This document shows positions 8,165 to 16,806 of a stretch of 60,054 nucleotides of DNA, one piece after another. The position numbers were made by a program, and so were the translations under genes. Position 1 is the stretch's first letter; each line of letters begins with the position of its first letter. Source of the DNA: Nocardioides sp. Root122. Its GTDB lineage: Bacteria; Actinomycetota; Actinomycetes; Propionibacteriales; Nocardioidaceae. Location of the stretch: positions 1-60,054 of the forward strand of contig NZ_LMDE01000002.1 in assembly GCF_001425025.1 (NCBI RefSeq). Reading direction: 5' to 3'. The notes under the pieces are model-generated. The model was not told the origin of the DNA, searched no databases, and was given only the letters and a program-made list of their open reading frames with translations.

Positions 8165-9616
8165 ATGAGCGCGACCGAAGCCAGGCAGCCCGACGTCAAC
8201 GGCCCGGAGGACACCGACCTCAAGCGGGTGCTCGGCCCCCGGCTGCTGCTGCTCTTCATCGTCGGCGACATCCTCGGCGCGGGCGTGTACGCCGTCACCG
8301 GCAAGCTCGCCGGCCAGGTGGGCGGCATCGCCTGGCTCCCGTTCCTCGTCGCCTTCGCGGTCGCGACCATCACGGCGTTCTCCTACCTCGAGCTGGTCAC
8401 CAAGTACCCCCAGGCGGCCGGTGCGGCGCTCTACACGCACAAGGCCTTCGGCATCCACTTCGTCACGTTCCTGGTGGCCTTCACCGTCGTCTGCTCGGGC
8501 GTGACGAGCGCCTCCACCTCGTCGAACCTGCTGGCCGCCAACCTGCTCATCGGCTTCGGCAACGACGACCCGAGCTCGGGTGCCACGCTCGTCACCGCCC
8601 TCGTCTTCATGCTGGTGCTGGCCGCGATCAACCTGCGCGGCGTGGGGGAGAGCGTCAAGTTCAACGTGCTGCTGACCATTGTGGAGATGACGGCGCTCGC
8701 GATCGTGATCCTCATCGGCTTCTGGGTCATCGCCCGCGGCGACGGCGACCTCGGCCGGATCACCGTCTTCGAGAGCCCCGACGACAAGGGCCTCTTCATG
8801 GCCGTCACGATCGCGACCGCGATCGCGTTCTTCTCGATGGTGGGCTTCGAGGACTCGGTCAACATGGTCGAGGAGACCCAGGACCCGATGAAGATCTTCC
8901 CGCGCACGATGCTCACCGGCCTGGGAATCGCGGTGGTGATCTACATGCTCGTCGCGATCTCGGTCGTCGCGGTCATCCCGGCGGGCCAGATCGCCGAGCC
9001 CACCAACGCCGAGGCCGGGATCCTGCTCGACGTGGTCAAGGTCGGCGCGCCCGACCTGCCGATCGACAAGCTGTTCCCGTTCCTGACCGTCTTCGCCGTC
9101 GCGAACACGGCCCTGATCAACATGCTGATGGCGAGCCGGCTGATCTACGGCATGGCGCAGCAGGACGTCCTGCCGCGCTCGCTCGGCAAGGTGCTGCCGG
9201 GGCGCCGGTCGCCCTGGACGGCGATCATCTTCACCACGCTCCTCGCGCTCGGCCTGATCAGCGTGGTCACGCTGGACTCGGAGTCGTCGGTGGTGTCGGC
9301 ACTGTCGGGCACGACGGCGCTGCTGCTGCTGGCGGTGTTCACCATCGTCAACATCGCCTGCCTGGTCCTGCGCCGCGACCCCGCGCCCGACGGAGCCTTC
9401 CGGGCGCCGTCGCTCCTGCCTGTCCTCGGGGCGGTCTTCTGCGGCTACCTGCTCGGCCCGTGGGCGCGCCTCGAGGCCGACATGGTGCAGTACAAGATCG
9501 CCGCCGGGCTGCTCGCGGTCGGCGTGGTGCTGTGGGTGCTGACCTGGCTGACCAACCGCGGCGTGCGCGCCAAGCGGACCGGTTTCCGCGACATCGACCA
9601 CCTCGAGCACGACTGA
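8165..9616 (+). CDS. APC-family amino acid permease
   Basis: This 483-residue integral membrane protein has about 12 helices. The first helix carries the APC signature: a cytoplasmic KRVLGPRLLLLFIVGDILGA-type start followed by GAGVYAVTG, the unwound glycine-rich substrate site. FSYLELVTKYPQAAGAA in helix 2-3 is also typical of cationic or general amino acid permeases. The ATG at 8165 has an AGGGAG Shine-Dalgarno 6 nt upstream; an earlier in-frame start would add only 11 unconserved residues. The transported amino acid is not determinable. Confidence 0.88.
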   Translation: MSATEARQPDVNGPEDTDLKRVLGPRLLLLFIVGDILGAGVYAVTGKLAGQVGGIAWLPFLVAFAVATITAFSYLELVTKYPQAAGAALYTHKAFGIHFVTFLVAFTVVCSGVTSASTSSNLLAANLLIGFGNDDPSSGATLVTALVFMLVLAAINLRGVGESVKFNVLLTIVEMTALAIVILIGFWVIARGDGDLGRITVFESPDDKGLFMAVTIATAIAFFSMVGFEDSVNMVEETQDPMKIFPRTMLTGLGIAVVIYMLVAISVVAVIPAGQIAEPTNAEAGILLDVVKVGAPDLPIDKLFPFLTVFAVANTALINMLMASRLIYGMAQQDVLPRSLGKVLPGRRSPWTAIIFTTLLALGLISVVTLDSESSVVSALSGTTALLLLAVFTIVNIACLVLRRDPAPDGAFRAPSLLPVLGAVFCGYLLGPWARLEADMVQYKIAAGLLAVGVVLWVLTWLTNRGVRAKRTGFRDIDHLEHD

Positions 9617-9682
9617 GGCCGCCCGGCCCCGCCGGACAGGCGACACGGCCGGTACGACCACGGGCAGCTGGGGTGTGGCGTC

Positions 9683-9688
9683 TACGGT
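9683..9688 (+). promoter_or_regulatory. leaderless-type -10 element (TACGGT)
   Basis: TACGGT ends 6 nt before the GTG at 9695 of the metallophosphoesterase gene. Confidence 0.5.
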
Positions 9689-9694
9689 GGTCCG

Positions 9695-11053
9695 GTGACA
9701 CGACGACCTCTCGGGCCGCTGACGGCTGTGCTGATCGCCTCCGCCCTCGGATGCTCGTCGGTCACTCCCGCCTCGCCGTCGGCGAGCGCCACCCCGGACG
9801 ACTACCCGCCCGCGAGCGTCGCGTCCGACGGGCCGTCCGACAGCCCCACTGCCAGCCTGGAGCGTGGCGGTCCGCGCGACCGGCCGCTGGTGCCGCGGGC
9901 ACCCGAGCTGACCGACGCCTACCGCTTCATCTCCACCCCCGACTTCCTCAACCAGGACGTCGCCGACCTCACCGCCGACGGGCGTCGGACGTTCGTCGAC
10001 CGCCGCACCGGTGAGGTCGCCAACTCCACCAACGACGAGTACGACGCCGCGCTCGACCACGTGCTGAGCGAGATGGCCTCCCACGACACCGACGACGTCC
10101 TCGTCGCGGGCGACCTCGTGGAGGGCCGCTGGGGCCGCGACGACTCGCACACCGGCGTCTTCGGGCCGGTGCGCACCCAGGCCCAGCGGCTGCGCGCCTG
10201 GCGCCGGGCGGCCGCGGTCTACTACCCGGCCTACCGCGAGCGCTTCGAGTCCCACGGCCTGACGACGTACACCGCGCTGGGCGACCACGAGATCGGCGAC
10301 GACCCCTGGCGCCGGGGGCGCGACGCGTGGATCGACTTCAAGCGGCGGCACGTGCCGGTGTTCAAGAAGATCTACGCCGACCACATGCTGTCCGACGCCG
10401 ACGGCAAGCCGCGCTTCACCGACCGGCCGCCCGGCCCGGCCCACGACACCGCCTACGTCGAGCGCCTCGACGACGACGTGCTCCTGGTCACCATCGACGT
10501 CTTCGAGCGGCGGGGGGGAGACGTGCACCAGTCGGTCGACCCGCAGCAGCTGCGCTGGCTCGAGAAGGTGCTGCGCCGGGCCCGCAAGGACGACGTCCCG
10601 TGGGTCATGGTCCAGGGCCACGTGCCGATGACCGGCAAGGTCCGCACCCGCAACTCCAGCCACCTCGTCTACGAGAAGGGCTACCGCTCCGACCTGTGGA
10701 AGGCGATGGTCCGCGGCGGCGTCGACGTCTACCTCAGCGGCGAGGTCCACGACCAGACGGTGCGCGAGCGCGACGGCATCGTCCAGGTGTCGCACGGCTC
10801 GCTGCTCTACCGCGGCGAGGCGTCCTACGTCGTCGGACAGGCGACCGCCGACGAGCTCGTGCTCGAGAACCACCAGTTCCGCGGCACGATCGGCTTCGAG
10901 GACCGGCTCTGGACCACGTCCCGGTTAGGTGCGCCGGGCCACATCAGCTACCCGGGTGCGTCGGTCGTGACCGGCACGCTCGAGGCGCACCGGACCGCCT
11001 CGGGCGGCGTGGAGGTCGACGAGGCCGCCGGGGTGCTGAAGCCCCAGCGCTGA
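9695..11053 (+). CDS. calcineurin-like metallophosphoesterase lipoprotein
   Basis: This 452-residue protein is predicted to be exported and lipid-anchored: a short basic N-terminus, a hydrophobic stretch and a lipobox-like ASALGC ending at about Cys20. A Ser/Pro/Asp-rich linker follows. The globular part has metallophosphoesterase motifs in order: GDLVEGRWG, LGDHEIGDD, VQGHVPM and SGEVHDQ. These supply the metal-binding Asp, His and Asn/Asp ligands, although the first DxH motif is not obvious. The substrate is unknown. A perfect 18-bp GC palindrome follows the stop codon directly. Confidence 0.8.
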   Translation: MTRRPLGPLTAVLIASALGCSSVTPASPSASATPDDYPPASVASDGPSDSPTASLERGGPRDRPLVPRAPELTDAYRFISTPDFLNQDVADLTADGRRTFVDRRTGEVANSTNDEYDAALDHVLSEMASHDTDDVLVAGDLVEGRWGRDDSHTGVFGPVRTQAQRLRAWRRAAAVYYPAYRERFESHGLTTYTALGDHEIGDDPWRRGRDAWIDFKRRHVPVFKKIYADHMLSDADGKPRFTDRPPGPAHDTAYVERLDDDVLLVTIDVFERRGGDVHQSVDPQQLRWLEKVLRRARKDDVPWVMVQGHVPMTGKVRTRNSSHLVYEKGYRSDLWKAMVRGGVDVYLSGEVHDQTVRERDGIVQVSHGSLLYRGEASYVVGQATADELVLENHQFRGTIGFEDRLWTTSRLGAPGHISYPGASVVTGTLEAHRTASGGVEVDEAAGVLKPQR

Positions 11054-11071
11054 GCCGCCGGCGCCGGCGGC
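11054..11071 (+). terminator. perfect 18-bp palindrome after the phosphoesterase stop
   Basis: GCCGCCGGCGCCGGCGGC begins at the base after the TGA at 11051-11053 and is fully self-complementary. It could form a 7-bp hairpin in RNA, but no T tract follows. It could act as a weak or factor-dependent terminator between this gene and the aroG gene. Confidence 0.4.
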
Positions 11072-11115
11072 GTTCAGGGGACGGTCACGGTTCGGGTGGA
11101 GCGCGCTGGGCGCCG

Positions 11116-11121
11116 TACCCT
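11116..11121 (+). promoter_or_regulatory. leaderless-type -10 element (TACCCT)
   Basis: TACCCT ends 6 nt before the GTG at 11128, which supports that start for DAHP synthase. Confidence 0.55.
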
Positions 11122-11127
11122 TGTCGG

Positions 11128-12465
11128 GTGAGCTCCATCCCCTCCCTCGAGCAGCTGCACTCCCTCGGGCCCAAGCAGCAGCCGACCTATCCCGATGCCG
11201 GGGCCGTCGACGCTGCCGTGGCCCGACTGCGGACCGCGCCGCCGCTCGTGTTCGCGGGCGAGTGCGACGACCTCACCGAGAAGATCGCGGCGGTCACCCG
11301 GGGTGAGGCGTTCCTGCTCCAGGGCGGCGACTGCGCCGAGACCTTCGCCGGCGTCACCGCCGACAACGTCCGCAACAAGCTGCGCGTGCTGCTCCAGATG
11401 GCCGTCGTCCTGACGTACGCCGCCTCCGTGCCGGTCGTGAAGCTCGGCCGCCTCGCCGGGCAGTACGCCAAGCCGCGCAGCTCCGACATGGAGACCCGCA
11501 ACGGGGTCACCCTCCCTGCCTACCGCGGCGACGCGGTCAACGGCTACGACTTCACCCCCGAGGCCCGGATCCCCGACCCGCAGCGGCTGGTGGACGTCTA
11601 CAACTCGTCCGCGGCGACGCTCAACCTCGTCCGGGCGTTCGTCACCGGCGGCTACGCCGACCTGCGCCAGGTGCACACCTGGAACACCGACTTCGTGCAG
11701 AGCTCGCCGTTCGGTCAGCGCTACGAGGCGATGGCCGACGAGATCGAGCGCGCGCTCACCTTCATGAAGGCGATCGGCGCCGACCCCGACGAGTTCCACC
11801 GGGTCGACTTCCACTCCAGCCACGAGGCGCTGCTGCTCGAGTACGAACAGGCCCTGACCCGCATCGACTCGCGCACCGACCTGCCCTACAACGTCTCGGC
11901 CCACTTCGTGTGGATCGGCGAGCGCACACGACAGCTCGACGGGGCCCACGTCGAGCTGCTCTCGCGGATCAAGAACCCGATCGGCATCAAGCTCGGCCCG
12001 ACCACCAGCCCCGACGACGCGCTGGCCTACGCCGCTCGCCTCAACCCGGAGAACACCCCGGGCCGACTCACCTTCATCACCCGCTTCGGCGCGGGCAGGA
12101 TCCGCGACGGACTGCCTGCCCTCGTGGAGAAGGTCACCGCCGAGGGCCTCAACGTCGCGTGGGTCTGCGACCCGATGCACGGCAACACCTTCGAGGCGTC
12201 CTCGGGCTACAAGACCCGGCGCTTCGACGACGTGATCGAGGAGGTGCAGGGCTTCTTCGACGTCCACCGCAGCCTCGGCACCTGGCCGGGCGGCGTGCAC
12301 GTCGAGCTCACCGGTGACGACGTCACCGAGTGCGTCGGCGGCGGCGAGGAGATCGACGAGGTCGGCCTGGCCCACCGCTACGAGTCGGTCTGCGACCCGC
12401 GTCTCAACCGGGTCCAGTCACTCGAGCTCGCGTTCCTCGTCGCAGAGATGCTGCGCAAGGCCTGA
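11128..12465 (+). CDS. aroG: class II 3-deoxy-7-phosphoheptulonate (DAHP) synthase
   Basis: This enzyme condenses phosphoenolpyruvate and erythrose 4-phosphate, the first step of the shikimate pathway. The 445 residues are typical of plant-type class II enzymes such as M. tuberculosis AroG (Rv2178c). Recognisable blocks are FLLQGGDCAETF, PVVKLGRLAGQYAKPRS, HFVWIGERTRQLDGAHVE, GIKLGPTTSP and WVCDPMHGNT. The GTG at 11128 gives a family-like N-terminus. In M. tuberculosis aroG lies close to pknL, as it does here at about 4 kb. Feedback sensitivity to aromatic amino acids is a family property and is not visible in the sequence. Confidence 0.95.
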   Translation: MSSIPSLEQLHSLGPKQQPTYPDAGAVDAAVARLRTAPPLVFAGECDDLTEKIAAVTRGEAFLLQGGDCAETFAGVTADNVRNKLRVLLQMAVVLTYAASVPVVKLGRLAGQYAKPRSSDMETRNGVTLPAYRGDAVNGYDFTPEARIPDPQRLVDVYNSSAATLNLVRAFVTGGYADLRQVHTWNTDFVQSSPFGQRYEAMADEIERALTFMKAIGADPDEFHRVDFHSSHEALLLEYEQALTRIDSRTDLPYNVSAHFVWIGERTRQLDGAHVELLSRIKNPIGIKLGPTTSPDDALAYAARLNPENTPGRLTFITRFGAGRIRDGLPALVEKVTAEGLNVAWVCDPMHGNTFEASSGYKTRRFDDVIEEVQGFFDVHRSLGTWPGGVHVELTGDDVTECVGGGEEIDEVGLAHRYESVCDPRLNRVQSLELAFLVAEMLRKA

Positions 12466-12529
12466 GGCAGCGACCGCCCACCGGGTGAGCGTGGCCGCCC
12501 TCAACGGGGCAGATCCGCTTCGATCCGAC

Positions 12530-12535
12530 TAGCCT
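12530..12535 (+). promoter_or_regulatory. leaderless-type -10 element (TAGCCT)
   Basis: TAGCCT ends 6 nt before the GTG at 12542, supporting expression of the small membrane protein gene that follows. Confidence 0.45.
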
Positions 12536-12541
12536 GCGCGG

Positions 12542-12847
12542 GTGACCAAGACCCGTGTGCGCGTGACGGCCTGGGTGGCCCTTGCTCCGGCGGTCGCCGT
12601 GTTGGTCTGGGGTCTCGTCCACACGGTCAGGGAGGTCTTCTTCCACGGGTTCGCCCCCAGCTGCAGCGACGGGCACCCCGAGTACGACGCCCGGTACTGC
12701 GAGCTCCCCGGTGGCCCCTCGTCCCTCCTCGTTGCCGCTTCCGTGGGCGTTGTCGTGCTCGCCCTGGTGGTGCTCTGCTGTGCCCGGCGACGCTCGGGTC
12801 GCGCCGGGCTCGCGGGCGCAGACACAGTCGACGCCACTCAAGCCTGA
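12542..12847 (+). CDS. small two-helix membrane protein, unknown
   Basis: This 101-residue protein has two hydrophobic helices at about residues 8-28 and 59-80. They are separated by a loop with two cysteines (CSDGHPEYDARYCELPGG) that would face outside and could form a disulfide. The C-terminus is short and basic (CCARRRSGR). The family is not recognised. The start is GTG with a -10-like hexamer 6 nt upstream. It lies downstream of aroG, followed after 65 nt by another tiny membrane protein. Confidence 0.5.
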   Translation: MTKTRVRVTAWVALAPAVAVLVWGLVHTVREVFFHGFAPSCSDGHPEYDARYCELPGGPSSLLVAASVGVVVLALVVLCCARRRSGRAGLAGADTVDATQA

Positions 12848-12898
12848 AGTCCGGTCATCGGCAGTTCCGTGCACTCATCGCGCCAGATCCGGGCGTTC

Positions 12899-12904
12899 TA
12901 GGAT
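12899..12904 (+). promoter_or_regulatory. possible -10 element (TAGGAT)
   Basis: TAGGAT ends 8 nt before the GTG at 12913, slightly wider than the 6-7 nt spacing at most other starts here. Confidence 0.35.
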
Positions 12905-12912
12905 CAGCACCC

Positions 12913-13092
12913 GTGGACTTCTATGGGGTTGTGACTCTCTTGGTCGCCGTTGCTTTCGTCGGCCTCCTGGTGGCCGGTCGACGGGACATCGCAAGGGGAG
13001 CCAATGCTGCCGTCGCCAGCGGCGCGATGCTGCTCGTCGTCGCAACCATCGTCGGAGTGCTGTTGCTTCAGATGTTGTCCTACTACGTCTGA
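12913..13092 (+). CDS. 59-residue two-helix membrane peptide, unknown
   Basis: This frame starts GTG and reads DFYGVVTLLVAVAFVGLLVA, a basic turn (GRRDIARG), and a second hydrophobic segment ending LQMLSYYV before TGA. That is a helix-turn-helix membrane hairpin with a basic cytoplasmic loop. Codon choice is less GC-biased at third positions than in its neighbours (for example TTG, GTT, TAT), which may point to recent origin or transfer. A -10-like hexamer lies upstream. It is too small to assign to a family. From 13093 to 13297 I see no other gene. Confidence 0.4.
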   Translation: MDFYGVVTLLVAVAFVGLLVAGRRDIARGANAAVASGAMLLVVATIVGVLLLQMLSYYV

Positions 13093-13297
13093 CGACAGGT
13101 TCGGCGACCTCCGCTCCATGAGCTCTCGAAGCACCGGGAGCCAGCGCCGGTCGGATCGTCCGGGCATCGGCAGATCCGGTCGTCTGGAGCGTCAACGACG
13201 TCACGCAGTGACGGCACCTCGAAGGTTCTGGCTGCTGGCGAGAGCTCCCGCGCGCACCGCTCTGCGGTACCTCGGAGGCGGCTGGTTGGATGACGGT

Positions 13298-14293
<996 letters not shown>

Positions 14294-14296
14294 TCG

Positions 14297-14791
14297 TCAG
14301 CCGGCTGCGCGCCACTCCCAGCGGCAGATGACCTCGCCCTCGTGGAGGCTGGCACGGTCACCGGTGTCGGTGAAGTCGCGCGCGAGGTAGAGGCGCCGTG
14401 CCCGCCGGTTGGTCTCGCGGGTCCAGACCGAGAGCCGCGTCCATCCCGGGCCGTGCTCCCCGCGTTGCAGCGAGCGGACGAGGGCGCCGGCGACGCCGCA
14501 GCCCCACACGGCCGGGTCCACGAACACCATCGACAGGTGCCCGCACGCGGCGTCGGGCCCGTCATCGCCCAGGAAGGGCTCCGCGAGCAGCATCCCGGCC
14601 GCTCGCTCGCCGTAGTGGGCGAGCAGGGCCACCTCGCCGGACCCGACCGCGCGTGCGACCTTGGCCGCGACGCGCTCGGTGCGCGCCGGCGTCGGTGCGT
14701 TGTCGGTGGCCCGGCGCGCCGCCTCCCACACCGCGACGGCCTGCCGTTGCGACGGCTCGTCCGCGACGGGCGTGATGAGCGTGCGCGGCAT
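14297..14791 (-). CDS. GNAT-family N-acetyltransferase
   Basis: This 164-residue protein has the GNAT layout: a central HLSMVFVDPAVWGCGVAGAL block, where the pyrophosphate-binding loop appears as a degenerate GCGVAG, followed by LSVWTRETNRRARRLYLARD, the usual C-terminal helix-strand. The acceptor substrate is unknown. It starts 4 nt downstream of the stop of the zinc-ribbon gene on the same strand, so the two are probably co-transcribed. Confidence 0.8.
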   Translation of the reverse strand: MPRTLITPVADEPSQRQAVAVWEAARRATDNAPTPARTERVAAKVARAVGSGEVALLAHYGERAAGMLLAEPFLGDDGPDAACGHLSMVFVDPAVWGCGVAGALVRSLQRGEHGPGWTRLSVWTRETNRRARRLYLARDFTDTGDRASLHEGEVICRWEWRAAG

Positions 14792-14795
14792 GCGT

Positions 14796-15842
14796 TCAGG
14801 CCGCGTTGCGGCCGATGAGCGTGACCTCGCTGATGGCTGTGTAGTCGCGTCCGAGCGGACCGGCCCCCGGAGGGGTCACGGACGTGATGGTGAGGGTGAC
14901 CGTGCTCGTCTCCACCGGCGGCACCTTGAGCCGCTGCATCGCCGGCCGCTCCGCGAAGGTCTGCTCGACCGAGGTCCCGTCGTCGAAGGTCCAGGTGGCA
15001 CTCAGGATCCGCCGGTTGTTGGGGTACCAGTCGACGCCGGCGACCTTCTTCGCGTAGCCGTTGACCAGGCCCACCCGGTTGACCACGCCGGGCGCGGCGA
15101 GGGTGATCGTGATCGACTGGCCGGACGCGTCGCCGGCCATCCGCCAGGTCGTGGCGGGGTTGCCGTCGCCCATCTGGCCGGCCTCGTAGGCGACCAGGTT
15201 GCCGTCGAAGTCCTGCGTCGGCGGGGCGGTGGCGGGGGCGGTGAAGGTGGCGGACTCGGCGAGGTCGAGCCGCTTGCCGACTCCCTGCGGTGCGGCCGAG
15301 GTGCCGGAGTCGTCGGGCTCGTCCGAGGTGGCGCCGTCGGGGTCGGCTGCGGCGCTCGACCCGCTTCCCGGCTGCTCGCTGGTGGTGTCGTCCACGGGAT
15401 CGCTGTCGAACACCTGCAGCAGGACGAGGACCAGCGCGACCAGGGCCAGGGCGCCCCCCACCCAGAACATCCAGGCCGTGCCGGTCAACGGCGCATCCGG
15501 CTCCAGCTCGTCGACCTCGTGGTAGGGGAGCAGGTCCCGCTCGGGGTCCCACTCGACGACCGGAGCGGGCGGCAGGGGAGTGGGATCGGCCGCCTGCACG
15601 GGAAGTGCGACGGGCGGGCCCTCGCTGACCTCGGCCTCAGGCGCGGGGGCGGGCGGCTGGGGAGCCGGGGCCTTCTCTGCGGGCTCGGCGACCCCAGGCT
15701 CGGCGACCGCGGGTCGGCGCACCACGGTCTGCGACGGGGCCACGTGGGGCACGGCCGGAACGGGCGCCCCGATCGGGTGCCCGCAGTTGAGACAGAACCG
15801 CCCCACACCGAGGTCGGCCCCGCACTGCACACACGTGTCCAC
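14796..15842 (-). CDS. zinc-ribbon membrane protein with extracellular discoidin-like domain
   Basis: This 348-residue single-pass protein begins with a zinc ribbon (CVQCGADLGVGRFCLNCG, about residues 4-21). A Pro/Ala/Glu-rich cytoplasmic linker, a transmembrane helix (WMFWVGGALALVALVLVLLQ, about 125-145) and a Ser/Asp/Gly-rich stalk follow. The C-terminal beta-rich domain reads MGDGNPATTWRM, then NRVGLVNGYAKK. That resembles the discoidin-like domains annotated as NADase-type glycan-binding domains in actinobacterial zinc-ribbon proteins. The GTG at 15842 is preferred because TATCGT ends 6 nt before it and the ribbon then starts the protein; an ATG ten codons upstream is possible. Its proximity to a PASTA kinase hints at cell-envelope sensing, which is inference. 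Confidence 0.75.
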   Translation of the reverse strand: MDTCVQCGADLGVGRFCLNCGHPIGAPVPAVPHVAPSQTVVRRPAVAEPGVAEPAEKAPAPQPPAPAPEAEVSEGPPVALPVQAADPTPLPPAPVVEWDPERDLLPYHEVDELEPDAPLTGTAWMFWVGGALALVALVLVLLQVFDSDPVDDTTSEQPGSGSSAAADPDGATSDEPDDSGTSAAPQGVGKRLDLAESATFTAPATAPPTQDFDGNLVAYEAGQMGDGNPATTWRMAGDASGQSITITLAAPGVVNRVGLVNGYAKKVAGVDWYPNNRRILSATWTFDDGTSVEQTFAERPAMQRLKVPPVETSTVTLTITSVTPPGAGPLGRDYTAISEVTLIGRNAA

Positions 15843-15848
15843 GTGGTC

Positions 15849-15854
15849 ACGATA
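15849..15854 (-). promoter_or_regulatory. leaderless-type -10 element (TATCGT)
   Basis: On the minus strand TATCGT ends 6 nt before the GTG at 15842. This decides between the two possible starts of the zinc-ribbon gene. Confidence 0.45.
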
Positions 15855-15889
15855 GGCGGCCCCACCCACCATCGGGCGTTGTTCGCCGC

Positions 15890-16789
15890 TCAGACGGCGA
15901 TGTGGGGCACTTCTCCCTCGACCACACGGCGGGGCGCGAGCTCGACGGTGAGCATCGCGACGAGCACCATCGAGCCGCCCAGGAGCAGGCGGGTGGTGAG
16001 GTCCTCACCACCGAGCCACACCGCGAAGAACGACGCGAAGACCGGCTCCATGCTCATGATGATGGCGCTGCGCGTCGGCGGCAGGTGGGCCTGAGCCCAC
16101 GTCTGGCCGAGCAGTCCGAGGGCGCCGACGACGACCGCCATGTAGCCCACCGAGACCCAGTCGGACGTGCGGTCGGGCAGCACGATCCCGTCGTGCACCG
16201 TCGCCAGCGTGCAGACCAACGCGATCACCATGATCTGCAGGATCGTCATTCCGACGGCGTCCTGGGCCGTCGACCAGGCACCGAGGCCGACGATGTGGAG
16301 GGCGTAGAGGACGGCCGACGACAAGGTGATCAGCTCGCCGTAGCCGATGCTGAAGCCGTTGAGCGCCAGCACGCCGAGGCCGACCGTGGCCAGCGCGACG
16401 GCCACCCACGTGATCGGCGGGATGCGGGTCCGCAGGATCGCGGCGGCGAGGAGCGGCGTGCAGACGACGTACAGGCCCGTGACGAAGCCGCTGATGCTGG
16501 CCGGGGTGTGCGCGAGCCCGGCCGTCTGGAGGATCTGGGCGACGCCGTAGAGCAGGCCCAGCACGACCGCGTGGCGGCGCACGACCGGGGAGAGCCGGCC
16601 GAGCGCCTTCGGTGCCACCAGCAGCAGGGCCAGTGAGGCGATGGCGAAGCGGACCGCGAGGAAGTCGAGGGTCGGCACCCGGTCGAGCAGGTCCTTGATG
16701 AGGAAGAACGTCGAGCCCCAGCAGGCGGCCACCGCCAGCAGCGCGACGGCTGCGAGCAGGGTCGTACGACGGTCGTGCGCGGGGTCCAC
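15890..16789 (-). CDS. EamA-family (DMT) transporter
   Basis: This 299-residue protein is composed almost wholly of hydrophobic helices, about ten, in two repeated halves. Each half has an EamA-like start, the first with ACWGSTFFLIKDLL and a later RFAIASLALLL segment. A conserved-type GxxLLGQTWAQ segment and a final PVFASFFAVWLGGE block match the second EamA repeat. The substrate cannot be predicted. The start is GTG with a -10-like TAGATT 6 nt upstream, squeezed into the 17 nt after the kinase stop codon. Confidence 0.88.
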   Translation of the reverse strand: MDPAHDRRTTLLAAVALLAVAACWGSTFFLIKDLLDRVPTLDFLAVRFAIASLALLLVAPKALGRLSPVVRRHAVVLGLLYGVAQILQTAGLAHTPASISGFVTGLYVVCTPLLAAAILRTRIPPITWVAVALATVGLGVLALNGFSIGYGELITLSSAVLYALHIVGLGAWSTAQDAVGMTILQIMVIALVCTLATVHDGIVLPDRTSDWVSVGYMAVVVGALGLLGQTWAQAHLPPTRSAIIMSMEPVFASFFAVWLGGEDLTTRLLLGGSMVLVAMLTVELAPRRVVEGEVPHIAV

Positions 16790-16795
16790 GGACGC

Positions 16796-16801
16796 AATCT
16801 A
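16796..16801 (-). promoter_or_regulatory. leaderless-type -10 element (TAGATT)
   Basis: On the minus strand TAGATT ends 6 nt before the EamA GTG at 16789, inside the 17-nt gap behind the kinase gene. EamA may thus have its own transcript rather than depend on kinase read-through. Confidence 0.5.
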
Positions 16802-16806
16802 GGGCG

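Noticed and set aside
9695..12465. Possible fusion of phosphoesterase and DAHP synthase in one open frame from 10327
   Set aside because: The frame upstream of 11128 is a different phase of the phosphoesterase gene; DAHP synthase has its own GTG and -10 element.
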